Part shown: positions 18,501 through 27,143 of the stretch, in pieces
How the letters are laid out: the number at the start of each line of letters is the position of its first letter
How positions within the stretch are numbered: the first letter of the stretch is position 1
Origin: Kingella negevensis
GTDB taxonomy: Bacteria > Pseudomonadota > Gammaproteobacteria > Burkholderiales > Neisseriaceae
Reading direction: 5' to 3'
Assembly: GCF_030177895.1 (NCBI RefSeq)
Contig: NZ_CP123448.1
Coordinates: 806,001-870,000, forward strand
Length of the DNA: 64,000 bases
Notes under the pieces: model-generated
What the model was told of the DNA's origin: nothing
The model's database searches: none
What the model saw: the letters and a program-made list of their open reading frames with translations, nothing else
Program-made: the position numbers and the translations under genes

Positions 18501-18509
18501 GGTGTATTT

Positions 18510-18543
18510 GCAGCCTGAAAACTGGTTTTCAGGCTGCTTTTTT
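18510..18543. terminator. Uptake-sequence hairpin upstream of folC
   Basis: GCAGCCTGAAAactggTTTTCAGGCTGC followed on the plus strand by T6. It lies before folC, so if it terminates it acts on plus-strand readthrough or on a minus-strand transcript entering from the pseudogene region. Confidence 0.45.
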
Positions 18544-18764
18544 GTGATTGGAAATGGGATTTATTTTAACGCAGTTTAACGAGCTTTGTATTTGAAAATA
18601 AATGTTTGTTTTGATTTTCACACAGGCGTTAAAATTTACACAATCTAACTATTGCTTACAAATAGAGAATAGCAATGAGGTGTTTGCTTTTTCAGGCTGC
18701 CATTTTCTGGTAACGCTAAAGAAATGCCCCGCCCTATTTTCTAACTTGATTTTTGAGGTATGTA

Positions 18765-19096
18765 ATGGAAACGCAACTTAAATTGGTAACCGTTTCCGTA
18801 TTAAGCGTATTTGTCTCTATTTGTCTCTATTTGTCTCTGCCAGCGGCAGTGGTGGCGTGAATGCGTCTTTAACGTTAGGACCTGGTACAAGCAACGTTCT
18901 AGGCGGTAAAACAAACAACAAATCTAATCAATCAGTAGATGAAACAATCACCGCTAAAGGCAGCTATGCGCAAGCGGCGGCTGATAAAAAAGCAGCCAAA
19001 ACGGGTTAAGGTGTGTTTATTGGTTTGGTGGATACAGGCTTAGACCCAGATGGGACAGGGTTGAAAAATCGAAATAGTCAAATCAGGTCTTGTTGA
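18765..19096 (+). pseudogene. Decayed subtilisin-like autotransporter gene with 10-bp tandem repeat
   Basis: An ATG at 18765 opens a signal-peptide-like frame (METQLKLVTVSVLSVF) that enters three copies of TATTTGTCTC (18810-18840). It leaves the repeat in the wrong frame and stops at 18860. The other frame continues SASGSGGVNASLTLGPG and later reads KTG-stop-GVFIGLVDTGLDPDGTG. V-D-T-G is the catalytic Asp motif of S8 subtilases; NalP/AspA-type autotransporters of Neisseria begin this way. A TAA in place of a Lys codon (19006-19008) and an early end show that the gene is dead. Confidence 0.6.
18810..18840 (+). repeat. 10-bp tandem repeat, three units
   Basis: TATTTGTCTC repeated three times inside the signal-peptide region of the decayed gene. 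Because 10 is not a multiple of 3, gain or loss of units shifts frame. One or four units would join the signal peptide to the downstream frame; three do not. Confidence 0.85.
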
Positions 19097-19261
19097 ACAT
19101 TAGGCGAGGCATGGCGAATGGTAAGGTTTTTTTGTGAAAATTGAATTTTACTCATTCGCCATTTTTTTATCTAATCAATTATGGATACTCATTTTTTTAA
19201 ATGAAATGTCCACACGACCTAGCGTAGGGTGCACCGCGTGCACCATTTTTCAAGCTGCGTT

Positions 19262-22200
19262 TCACAACCATTTTTTCAAACTGCTCACAGGAATATCCCA
19301 AATCCAAACCCCATTATCATTAATCCCATTCAACCCACGTAAAAACAGATAACGCACAAAAATCGTTTCAGGCTGCATATTTCGGCTACGCAAATAACGC
19401 GCTGTTGCAATCGCATAAATCAAGGCTTGCAAATAATAGTGATGTTCCGCAATCGCCTGATTGAGCACGGCTGGCGTGTAATCATCAGGCGATTCGCCCA
19501 ACCAGTTGGACTTATAGTCAATCACGCAAATCTTGCCGCTCGGGCTTTGCGCCAACATATCAATAAAGCCACTCACAAACCCATACACATCACGAAAACT
19601 CAATTTTTTCGCCGCCTGAACCATGTTTTCAGGCAGCCCAGATTGTTCCGCAAACCACGTTTGCAAATCACGCAGCCTGAAATTGTTAGTGTGCAACAAA
19701 AAGTCCATTTCAGGCAGCAATTTGTCGGCAGAGACGCTGTGCAAAGTTAAATCGGGCAACAGGGGCGTGTGGCGCGTGTCGTCAATCATTTGCTCCACCG
19801 CTGGCAACCATGTTTCTGCGGCAAACCCGTGTTTTTCCAGCACATCGCCAATGCGCTGCGCTTGGCTTTCTGGCGATTGGGCAAAGCAGTATTTTTCCAG
19901 CACTTCATGCAAACACACACCAGCCGCCGCGCCTTGTGGAAACGCGGAAATATCATTCGGGCAGCCTGAAAACGGCTCGGCGGTTTCTACTGTTGGCGTT
20001 TGTTCGCTGCTGTCTAACGCGGGCAAAAGTTCATCGTCAAACGCGTTTTGCTCGGCAGCGTGGGCGCGTTCGGTTTGGCGACTGAGCGATGTGAAACTGG
20101 TGTGCGTGGTGAAATAGTATTTGCGTGGGGCGTACTGTGCGGCGGTGTATTCAGTTGGGGCGGCGTTTTCAGGCTGCGTTTGGGTTTTCAGGCTGCCTAA
20201 AACGGGGTTGGGCTGAAATTGGGCGTTCCACGCGAAGTCGGTTTCTTCGCGGTTTTGTTGGTTGATGAATGCTTGCCATTTTTCGCGGTAAATGTCGGGC
20301 TTGCTGGCGGTGTCTTGGCAGCCGAGCAAATAGGCAAATGGGCTGTGTTTGCTATCGCGATAGCTACCCATATAAATGTTGAGCTGCTCTTCGGCGCGTG
20401 TGAGCGCAACGTACAACAGGCGCAAGTCTTCGGACAGGCGTTCGCGTTCAATTTGCGCTTTGTCGCTGTCTTGGATTTGGTCTTTGTGCAGCAATTCGCT
20501 GCTGCCGTTTTCGTGATGAATGATGAACCATTTTTGGCGATTGTTGTCGCTGCTTTTCCATGCAAACGGGCAGTACACAATCGGGTATTGCAAGCCTTTG
20601 GACGCGTGCATGGTAACGATTTTCACGAGGTTTTCATCGCTTTCTAAGCGCAAAATGGCGTTGCCTGCGGCGGCTGTGCCGTCTTTTGCAGCCTGAATGT
20701 TCTCGCCCAGCCATTGATATAGGGCGACTGGGGTGCGTCCGTTTTCGTCTTCCGCAGCTAGGATTTCCATGATTTGGTGCAGGTTGGTCAGCGTGCGGTC
20801 GTTGCCTTGGGCGAGCAGTTGCTGTTCGGTTTTGTGTTCGGCTAGAAATTTTTGCAGCGCGGTAAACACGCCGTTAATTTTCCATTCTTCGTAGGCGCGT
20901 GTGGCTGCGTCTGTCCATTGGGTCATGGCGTGTTCGTTTTCGTTTAGCTCGGTGAGTTGCGCGGCAGTGTAACCAAATAGGCAGCCTGAAAGCACATAGT
21001 TGAGCTGTTGGACGCGTTGCGGCTGAATGAAAAATCCGAGCAAGGCGTAAATGGCTAGGGCTTCGTCTTCGCCAAATATGCTGTCACGGCTGAGCAGCAC
21101 GCTTTGTACGCCGTGTTTTTTTAGCTCTTGTTGGACGCGTGCGCCGTCTTTTCGGGCGCGGACTAATACGGCGATTTGCCCTGCGTGTAGGGTTTTTTCG
21201 CCGTTTTCGGTTTGCAGCCTGAAACGCCCTGCGGCGGCGGTTCGCAGGGTTTGGGCGATTTCATCGGCACACCATTGGGCGGCGCGTTTGGTTAATACGT
21301 CTGAATTTTCGGTTTTGGGTGCGTCTGGGTCGTTTAACCATGATACGCGCACGGCGGCGTTGCCTTGCGGCAGGTTGTTTTGTTCGCGGCTAGCGTTCAC
21401 GGAGGTGTAGTCAATTTGCGACAACACAAACGGGGCTGGGTGGGCGAACAATGCGCTTATGCTGTTGATTAACTTGCGGTGGCTGCGGTGGTTGGTTCGC
21501 AAGGTGTAGCGGTTTTTGGCGTGTTGCGCGGCGGTTAGGTAGGCGAAAATGTCTGCGCCGCGAAAGCTGTAAATGGCTTGTTTTGGGTCGCCTACCATGA
21601 ATAATGTGGGGCGCAATTTTTCAGGCAGCCTGAATGCGGATTGGATAAATGCAGCCTGAAAAATGTTGTATTGCAGGGGGTCGGTGTCTTGAAATTCGTC
21701 AATCAGAGCGACACGCCAGTTTTGGGCAATGGCGTTGGCGAGTGCTTGGGCGTGTTCGCGGTTGTCTTGCAGGGCGGCGAATACGTCTAGCAGTAGGTCG
21801 TCAAATTGGCGCGTGGGGCTGCTTTTTTTGTTTTGTTCGTGGGCTTCGCGCAAATAGTGGGCGAGTTCGTGGGCGATTCGGATTAACTCTTGGTCTTCTG
21901 CGGTGGCGACTTTCAGGCTGCATTGTAAGAGTTCGCCCAGTAATAACACTTGGTTGAGCTGGGTTTCATCTAAAATTTGTTTGCTGCGCGTGCGTTTTTC
22001 TAACAGAAATTGGCTGAATGGGTTTTCTATCCATTTGCGTGTGATGCCTGTTGCTTTGTCTTTTTCAGAAACTTCTATGGCGAACATTGCCCATAAATCG
22101 CTGGCGCGTGGGCAGCCTGAAAATTGGGTTAATTTGGCGAATTTGTCGCGGTATTGGGCTTCATCGTAATATTTTAATTGGGGGTGCAATGCCCAGAATG

Positions 22201-22942
22201 CGTCTGTGAGTGCAGCGAATTGTGGCGCGGTGTGTTGCCATGCGCGTTCAAATTCGTCTTGTGCGTCTGCCAATAAAAAGGCGTTTTCAGGCTGCCTGAA
22301 TTGTAGATAAGGTCGCCCCACGAAGCTGGCGAGTTGTTTTGCCATGTCTTGTGGGCTGACGTTGCGGTGGTATACCAAGTCTGCGCGTTGGGCGTGGTGG
22401 GCGATTTGGCTGCGCCAGTAATCTTGGGCAAATGTGGGGTCGTTTGGGGCGTTGTCTTCGTCTAGTTCTATGCTGAATGGGACTTGGCAGTAAAAGGCAA
22501 AGTCTTGCAAGATGCGTTGGCAAAAGCCGTGAATAGTGTAAATGGCGGCGTTATCAAAATTGCTGATGGCGGCTTTTAGGCGCAGTTGGATTTTGGTTTG
22601 GTCGGGTTCTTGTTCTAATGCTTGTTGCAGGAGTTGGTAGAGAAAATCGTTGGGGTCGTTGTGGCAGTTGGCAAGCAAGGTTTCTGGATTTTCAGCGGCG
22701 TTGGGCGTTTGCAGCAACACGCGCAGGGCTTCGTCTAGTCTGTCGCGCAGACGGGTTTTGAGTTCAGCGGTGGCAGCTTTGGTAAACGTAACCACTAGCA
22801 CGTTGTCCACGCTGAGTTTTTCTAACACAATCAGTCGGGTAAACAGAGCGGCGATGTTCCATGTTTTGCCTGTGCCTGCGCTGGCTTCAATCAGGTTGGT
22901 TTGGGAAATGGGGGCTTTTAGGGGGTGGAATTCGTTTGACAT
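19262..22942 (-). CDS. recB: Exodeoxyribonuclease V (RecBCD) beta subunit
   Basis: 1226 residues, full length. It is the 3'-5' helicase and nuclease subunit of RecBCD, which repairs double-strand breaks and degrades foreign linear DNA. Walker A IEASAGTGKTWNIAALF is at residues 18-34. Helicase motif II is ALIDEFQDTDPLQY, and UvrD-type motifs continue (VGDPKQAIYSFRGAD, LRTNHRS, TMHASKGLQYPIV, LLYVALTRAEEQL). The C-terminal nuclease domain has CVIDYKSNWLG with the catalytic Asp and Lys. recC and recD are not adjacent, as in other Neisseriaceae where the genes are scattered. Several uptake motifs lie in frame. Confidence 0.96.
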   Translation of the reverse strand: MSNEFHPLKAPISQTNLIEASAGTGKTWNIAALFTRLIVLEKLSVDNVLVVTFTKAATAELKTRLRDRLDEALRVLLQTPNAAENPETLLANCHNDPNDFLYQLLQQALEQEPDQTKIQLRLKAAISNFDNAAIYTIHGFCQRILQDFAFYCQVPFSIELDEDNAPNDPTFAQDYWRSQIAHHAQRADLVYHRNVSPQDMAKQLASFVGRPYLQFRQPENAFLLADAQDEFERAWQHTAPQFAALTDAFWALHPQLKYYDEAQYRDKFAKLTQFSGCPRASDLWAMFAIEVSEKDKATGITRKWIENPFSQFLLEKRTRSKQILDETQLNQVLLLGELLQCSLKVATAEDQELIRIAHELAHYLREAHEQNKKSSPTRQFDDLLLDVFAALQDNREHAQALANAIAQNWRVALIDEFQDTDPLQYNIFQAAFIQSAFRLPEKLRPTLFMVGDPKQAIYSFRGADIFAYLTAAQHAKNRYTLRTNHRSHRKLINSISALFAHPAPFVLSQIDYTSVNASREQNNLPQGNAAVRVSWLNDPDAPKTENSDVLTKRAAQWCADEIAQTLRTAAAGRFRLQTENGEKTLHAGQIAVLVRARKDGARVQQELKKHGVQSVLLSRDSIFGEDEALAIYALLGFFIQPQRVQQLNYVLSGCLFGYTAAQLTELNENEHAMTQWTDAATRAYEEWKINGVFTALQKFLAEHKTEQQLLAQGNDRTLTNLHQIMEILAAEDENGRTPVALYQWLGENIQAAKDGTAAAGNAILRLESDENLVKIVTMHASKGLQYPIVYCPFAWKSSDNNRQKWFIIHHENGSSELLHKDQIQDSDKAQIERERLSEDLRLLYVALTRAEEQLNIYMGSYRDSKHSPFAYLLGCQDTASKPDIYREKWQAFINQQNREETDFAWNAQFQPNPVLGSLKTQTQPENAAPTEYTAAQYAPRKYYFTTHTSFTSLSRQTERAHAAEQNAFDDELLPALDSSEQTPTVETAEPFSGCPNDISAFPQGAAAGVCLHEVLEKYCFAQSPESQAQRIGDVLEKHGFAAETWLPAVEQMIDDTRHTPLLPDLTLHSVSADKLLPEMDFLLHTNNFRLRDLQTWFAEQSGLPENMVQAAKKLSFRDVYGFVSGFIDMLAQSPSGKICVIDYKSNWLGESPDDYTPAVLNQAIAEHHYYLQALIYAIATARYLRSRNMQPETIFVRYLFLRGLNGINDNGVWIWDIPVSSLKKWL

Positions 22943-23091
22943 GACTGGGAATTTTTAAGATTTTTTGTGATGTGGAATGATACCATTTTCAGGCTGCATT
23001 TTTTGCATTACATACTTTTACAAAACGCTTTTAGTGCTATAATCCTCGCACCCTTTTATCTTTAAAACTATTACCAAAAGGAAAGCATAAA

Positions 23092-24315
23092 ATGGCTTTA
23101 ATCGTACAAAAATACGGTGGCACATCGGTTGGTTCTGCAGAACGCATTAAGAATGTTGCCAATCGCGTGAAAAAAGCGCGCGATGAAGGACACGATGTGG
23201 TTGTGGTGGTTTCAGCGATGAGCGGCGAAACCAATCGCTTAGTTGCTTTGGCGCACGAAATGCAAGAGTTCCCAGACCCACGCGAATTGGACGTGGTTTT
23301 AGCAACAGGCGAGCAAGTTACCATCGGTTTGCTGGCAATGGCGTTGAAAAACATCGGCGTGGACGCGAAAAGTTACACAGGTTGGCAAGTTGCCGTGAAA
23401 ACCGATACCGCACACACCAAGGCGCGTATTGAAGATATTGACGGCGACAAAATGATGGCTGATGTGAAAGCTGGCAAAGTTGTGATTGTGGCAGGTTTCC
23501 AAGGCATCAGCAGCGAAGGCGATATTTCCACGCTCGGTCGCGGCGGTTCAGACACTTCAGCCGTAGCACTCGCTGCCGCGTTAAAAGCCGATGAATGCCA
23601 AATCTACACTGACGTGGACGGCGTTTACACTACAGACCCACGCGTTGTTCCAGAAGCGCGCCGCATGGATACCATTACATTTGAAGAAATGTTGGAACTA
23701 GCGAGCTTGGGCAGCAAAGTGTTGCAAATCCGCTCTGTGGAATTTGCAGGCAAATACAAAGTTCGCCTACGCGTTTTAAGCAGCCTGCAAGAAGGTGGCG
23801 AAGGCACATTAATTTCTTTTGAGGAAGACGATAATATGGAAAAAGCGGTTGTATCAGGCATCGCCTTTGACAAAAACCAAGCGCGTATCAATGTTCGTGG
23901 CGTGCCAGATAAACCAGGCATTGCCTACCAAATCTTGGGCGCAGTTGCCGATGCCAACATTGATGTGGACATGATTATTCAAAACGTGGGCAGCGAAGGC
24001 ACAACTGACTTCTCATTTACCGTGCCACGTGGCGATTTCAAACCAACTTTAGATTTGTTGAGTAGCCTGAAAAGCACCATCGGCATGGCAGAAATCAGCG
24101 GCGATGACGCGGTTTGCAAAGTGTCTATCGTGGGCTTGGGTATGCGTTCACATGTGGGCGTTGCAGCGCAAATGTTCCGCGCCTTGGCGGCTGAAAGCAT
24201 TAATTTGCAAATGATTTCTACATCTGAAATCAAAGTTTCTGTGTTGATTGATGAAAAATACATGGAATTGGCAACGCGTGTTTTGCATAAAGAATTTGGT
24301 TTAGATAAAGCATAA
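23092..24315 (+). CDS. lysC: Aspartate kinase
   Basis: 407 residues. It phosphorylates aspartate in the first step of Lys, Thr, Met and diaminopimelate synthesis. The N-terminus IVQKYGGTSVGS is the kinase signature. GRGGSDTSAVALAAAL and YTDVDGVYTTDPR follow, and two ACT domains lie in the last 150 residues (ARINVRGVPDKPGIAYQ; VSIVGLGMRSHVGVAAQMF), implying feedback control by lysine and/or threonine. An upstream TATAAT at 23038 with a weak TTTACA may be the promoter. Confidence 0.97.
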   Translation: MALIVQKYGGTSVGSAERIKNVANRVKKARDEGHDVVVVVSAMSGETNRLVALAHEMQEFPDPRELDVVLATGEQVTIGLLAMALKNIGVDAKSYTGWQVAVKTDTAHTKARIEDIDGDKMMADVKAGKVVIVAGFQGISSEGDISTLGRGGSDTSAVALAAALKADECQIYTDVDGVYTTDPRVVPEARRMDTITFEEMLELASLGSKVLQIRSVEFAGKYKVRLRVLSSLQEGGEGTLISFEEDDNMEKAVVSGIAFDKNQARINVRGVPDKPGIAYQILGAVADANIDVDMIIQNVGSEGTTDFSFTVPRGDFKPTLDLLSSLKSTIGMAEISGDDAVCKVSIVGLGMRSHVGVAAQMFRALAAESINLQMISTSEIKVSVLIDEKYMELATRVLHKEFGLDKA

Positions 24316-24389
24316 TCGCTTTTTCAGGCAGCCTGAAAAACTAAATTTTATTTCTTAACAATAAGTTAAAAATAATTTACGAATAGTGT

Positions 24390-24417
24390 TTGACAGGTTT
24401 CAGAATTCGTATATAAT
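24390..24417 (+). promoter_or_regulatory. Sigma-70 promoter of tRNA-Asn
   Basis: Consensus -35 TTGACA and -10 TATAAT, 16 bp apart, ending 11 bases before the tRNA 5' end. Confidence 0.85.
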
Positions 24418-24428
24418 TCAGATTTCAT

Positions 24429-24504
24429 TCCCTGATAGCTCAGTCGGTAGAGCGACGGACTGTTAATCCGCAGGTCGCTGGTTCGAGCCCAGCTCGGGGA
24501 GCCA
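24429..24504 (+). tRNA. tRNA-Asn (anticodon GTT), ICE attachment target
   Basis: 76 nt including encoded CCA... here GCCA. The acceptor stem TCCCTGA pairs with TCGGGGA (one G-T pair), the anticodon loop is CTGTTAA, and the T arm is GGTTCGAGCCC. Bases 24455-24504 are the attL copy of the 50-bp repeat that recurs at 62487-62536, so the 3' two thirds of this tRNA come from the island and the gene is kept intact. Confidence 0.97.
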
Positions 24505-25585
24505 AATTTAAACCGTCTAAACAATCGTTTAGGCGGTTTTCTTTTTGCGCCACAATTTCGCTTGTGTCCATTTTGTGCCCCAAAGTGTAAATTGTGTCCA
24601 GAATATCCGCATGACTTTGCAAATGTTCGGTTGCTAAATGCGCGTATCGCATCACCATATCCAGCTTCTCCCAACCACCCATTTCTTTTAATGCCAAAAG
24701 CGGTACACCACTTTGCACCAACCAACTTGCCCAAGTATGGCGCAAATCATGCCATCTGAAATTTTTGATGTGCGCCTTTTTCAGGCTACGTTCCCATACG
24801 CGGCTATCCAGTTCGCAGATTGGATTGTTCACGCTATTGGTAAAAACGTAGGTTTGATGAATACCAACCCTATCTGACAAAATCTGAACCGCTGTTTGGT
24901 TCAGCGGTACACCTATTGCTTTTGCCGCTTTGGTTTCATCAGGATAAATCCACGCAATGCGCTTAGCCAAATCCACCTGTTCCCATTTCAGCCCAAATAC
25001 ATTACTTTGCCGCAAACCTGTACATAAGCTAAATATTGCCATTTGCCGCCAAAAGTTTTCAGGCAGCGCAGCAATTAATCGCTGTGCTTCATCAGGTTTG
25101 AGCCAACGAATGCGTTTGTTTGGCTCTTTATATTGCGTGAGTTTTGGGGCGGTATCAATCCAGTTCCATTCATCACGCGCTTTATATAAAATCGCCCGAA
25201 TCAATGCAATATAGCGGTTTTTTGTACTGTTACCACAAGGCAAATTACCAATCACCGCCATGATAGTTTCGCGGCTCAATTCGTCCAAAAAAATACCCCT
25301 GAATTGGGGCAAATTTCGCAAGCGACTGATGTCATCTTTAATGCTTTTTTTGTCATGCTCCTTTTCTTTTAGCCATTGCAGAGCAGCTTCGTCCCACAAT
25401 TTTTTGGGCTTTACGCCTAAACGGCTTTGTTGCCAAAATTCGTGTTCTAATTTCGCGCGCAATTCTTGGGCTTTTTGTTTGTCTTGTGTGCCAAGAGAGC
25501 GTCTAATGCGCTCACCACTTGGCGATCTGATATCCATGTACCATGTACCATTACGTTGGTACAATCCGTTTGAATTTTTTGACAT
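24440..25585 (-). CDS. int: Tyrosine recombinase (ICE integrase)
   Basis: 381 residues. It catalyses site-specific integration into and excision from tRNA-Asn. An N-terminal Arm-type DNA-binding region (MSKNSNGLYQRNGTWYMDI) and a SAM-like core-binding domain precede the catalytic domain: Arg in SLCTGLRQSNVFGLKW, HDLRHTWASWL (His-x-x-Arg), and nucleophile Tyr in VMRYAHLATEHL. The last 22 codons lie in the tRNA repeat and its 5' flank (LAPRAGLEPATCGLT.. to stop at 24440-24442), so the C-terminus depends on what adjoins the repeat. It overlaps the excisionase-like gene by 139 bases. Confidence 0.96.
   Translation of the reverse strand: MSKNSNGLYQRNGTWYMDIRSPSGERIRRSLGTQDKQKAQELRAKLEHEFWQQSRLGVKPKKLWDEAALQWLKEKEHDKKSIKDDISRLRNLPQFRGIFLDELSRETIMAVIGNLPCGNSTKNRYIALIRAILYKARDEWNWIDTAPKLTQYKEPNKRIRWLKPDEAQRLIAALPENFWRQMAIFSLCTGLRQSNVFGLKWEQVDLAKRIAWIYPDETKAAKAIGVPLNQTAVQILSDRVGIHQTYVFTNSVNNPICELDSRVWERSLKKAHIKNFRWHDLRHTWASWLVQSGVPLLALKEMGGWEKLDMVMRYAHLATEHLQSHADILDTIYTLGHKMDTSEIVAQKENRLNDCLDGLNLAPRAGLEPATCGLTVRRSTD
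24455..24504 (+). repeat. attL, 50-bp direct repeat
   Basis: Identical to 62487-62536. The repeat begins in the anticodon arm and ends with the 3' GCCA of tRNA-Asn. Confidence 0.95.
24509..24546 (+). terminator. ICE-borne terminator behind tRNA-Asn
   Basis: AAACCGTCTAAAC / GTTTAGGCGGTTT hairpin followed by a T-rich run, 5 bases after the tRNA. It lies inside the ICE and antisense to the integrase 3' end. It replaces the original tRNA terminator, now at 62542-62571. Confidence 0.85.
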
Positions 25586-25788
25586 TTTTGTTTACTCCGT
25601 TTGATGAGTGATGCCTGTACGGTATCATTTTCAAGTTGTGCTAAAAATTCGTCAAGTTTTGTTTGACGAATACAATAGGCTCGCCCTACTTTGCTGGCGA
25701 CCAGTTTTCCTGCTCGTATGTATTCGCGCAGGGTTTCGGGGTGGCAGCAGCAATATTCGGCGGCTTCGTTTACGGTGTAGGTTTTCAT
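25447..25788 (-). CDS. Excisionase-like helix-turn-helix protein
   Basis: 113 residues. The N-terminal half (TVNEAAEYCCCHPETLREYIRAGKLVASKVGRAYCI) is a MerR/excisionase-type winged helix of the kind found in small recombination directionality factors. The C-terminal half overlaps the start of int in another frame for 139 bases and looks composition-driven, so the functional part may be only the first 70 residues. The position directly upstream of int on the same strand supports an excisionase role. Confidence 0.75.
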   Translation of the reverse strand: MKTYTVNEAAEYCCCHPETLREYIRAGKLVASKVGRAYCIRQTKLDEFLAQLENDTVQASLIKRSKQKCQKIQTDCTNVMVHGTWISDRQVVSALDALLAHKTNKKPKNCARN

Positions 25789-25829
25789 GATTACTCCGTT
25801 TCAGGCAGCCTGAAACAAGCTGCCTGTTG

Positions 25830-26291
25830 TTATTTCAACAAAAAAATCATCACAGCAAAAATCAGCATTTGCACCACCGCCCAAACCATCACGCCCATTT
25901 TCAGGCTGCCAGAAATGTGTTTGGCTAACTCGGCAGCTTGTGCCTGAAATTGTGTTTGAATGCGCTGACTGATGCTGCCAAACAATTTCTGTTCTATTTC
26001 GGCGCGGTCGTTGGCGTTGGCTTGCATCAACTCTGCAACCATTTGTTGCTTTTGATTTTGCAATTCGGCAGCAGCAGTGATGATGCCGTCTGAAAGCGTT
26101 TTGAAATCCGCTAAAAAGCGTTGATGTTGCGCGGTTTGTTCATCGCTGGATTGCTGCAAAAACTTGGCTAATTCACGCTTTTGAGCAAACAGCATGGCAA
26201 CAATCGGGTCGTCAGCATCAATGCGAATACCAGTATCGCGCATCACATCGGCAATCAGTTGGCGGATTTCCGCTTCATGAACTTGGCTCAT
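25830..26291 (-). CDS. TraM-like conjugation-associated coiled-coil membrane protein
   Basis: 153 residues; the start is taken at the third of three consecutive ATG codons (26291). The N-terminal half is charged, the middle an extended coiled coil (LQNQKQQMVAELMQANANDRAEIEQ), and the C-terminal 25 residues one membrane helix (MGVMVWAVVQMLIFAVMIFLLK). It directly follows the TraL-like ATPase with overlapping ends. This gene pair, size and membrane-anchored coil match TraL-TraM of IncP plasmids; the match is by layout and character. Confidence 0.6.
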   Translation of the reverse strand: MSQVHEAEIRQLIADVMRDTGIRIDADDPIVAMLFAQKRELAKFLQQSSDEQTAQHQRFLADFKTLSDGIITAAAELQNQKQQMVAELMQANANDRAEIEQKLFGSISQRIQTQFQAQAAELAKHISGSLKMGVMVWAVVQMLIFAVMIFLLK

Positions 26292-27021
26292 CATCATCTT
26301 TCAGGGTGGCGATGAATGAGATTTTGTCCAAATCTTCAAACATTTCACGCGCAAAATGTTTCAGGCGGTTGCGTTCCATACCTTTGAAGATTTTGGATTC
26401 TTGCACTTCATCAAAGGTTAAATTCATTTCGGTCATGCGTTCCAAATCTTTGCCGAATGTATCAGAATCTTTGTTCTGAATTTCCATGATACCAATGATG
26501 CGGTCTTTGTATTCTTTGTAAACCTGTGTTTCTTGGAAATTTGTGATTTTCCCCTGAAAATGGTTTAACCAAATCACGACATCGCAACCCATGCTACTCA
26601 AAATTTGGTCTAGCACTACCAAGCAATCATTGAATGCTTGACCGCCGACAATCGGCACATGAACCACCAAATTGACTTCACAATCAAACAAATATTCAGC
26701 AATATGGTTTTCAGAAAAATAATACATCAATGGTACGAATGTCCCTGCGCCTGTATCTACTACGCCGATGCCATCTTGCGCTTCAATGATTTCCATGAGT
26801 TCGTCAAAATGGCGACTGTTGATTTTGCCATCTTCCAACAAGTGAATAATGGTGGGATTGAGAGCGGCATAGCGACTCAATGTCGGGTTAATCGGGTCGG
26901 TGTCAAAACAAGTAACGTTTTTATCGCCGATGCGTTTTTTTAGATATTGCGCCAAAATAGAAGTGATAAACGACTTGCCAGCACCGCCTTTGCCTTGCAT
27001 GGTAAAATGTACTTCTTTCAT
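26275..27021 (-). CDS. TraL-like ParA-family ATPase
   Basis: 248 residues from ATG 27021 (an ATG two codons earlier has no spacing for a ribosome-binding site). A deviant Walker A, MQGKGGAGKSFIT, is at residues 7-19, with CFDTDPINPT and VVDTGAGTF as further MinD/ParA signatures. IncP TraL is a ParA-like NTPase needed for efficient transfer and lies next to traM, as here. A partition role is an alternative, but no ParB-like gene is adjacent. Confidence 0.75.
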   Translation of the reverse strand: MKEVHFTMQGKGGAGKSFITSILAQYLKKRIGDKNVTCFDTDPINPTLSRYAALNPTIIHLLEDGKINSRHFDELMEIIEAQDGIGVVDTGAGTFVPLMYYFSENHIAEYLFDCEVNLVVHVPIVGGQAFNDCLVVLDQILSSMGCDVVIWLNHFQGKITNFQETQVYKEYKDRIIGIMEIQNKDSDTFGKDLERMTEMNLTFDEVQESKIFKGMERNRLKHFAREMFEDLDKISFIATLKDDDEPSS

Positions 27022-27045
27022 AATCATCTTTCTTCAATGAGATTT

Positions 27046-27091
27046 AACTATTCAGGCAGCCTGCACTTTATTTTGCAGGCTGCCTGAAACG
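27046..27091 (-). terminator. Uptake-sequence hairpin
   Basis: TTCAGGCAGCCTGCAcTTTATTTTGCAGGCTGCCTGAA, a perfect long inverted repeat between the TrbM-like and TraL-like genes, both on the minus strand. It may attenuate transcription into traL. Confidence 0.5.
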
Positions 27092-27143
27092 CATAAAAAA
27101 CCGTCCAATGCGAACGGTAAAACTGCCATCAAGCAGAGTGAAA

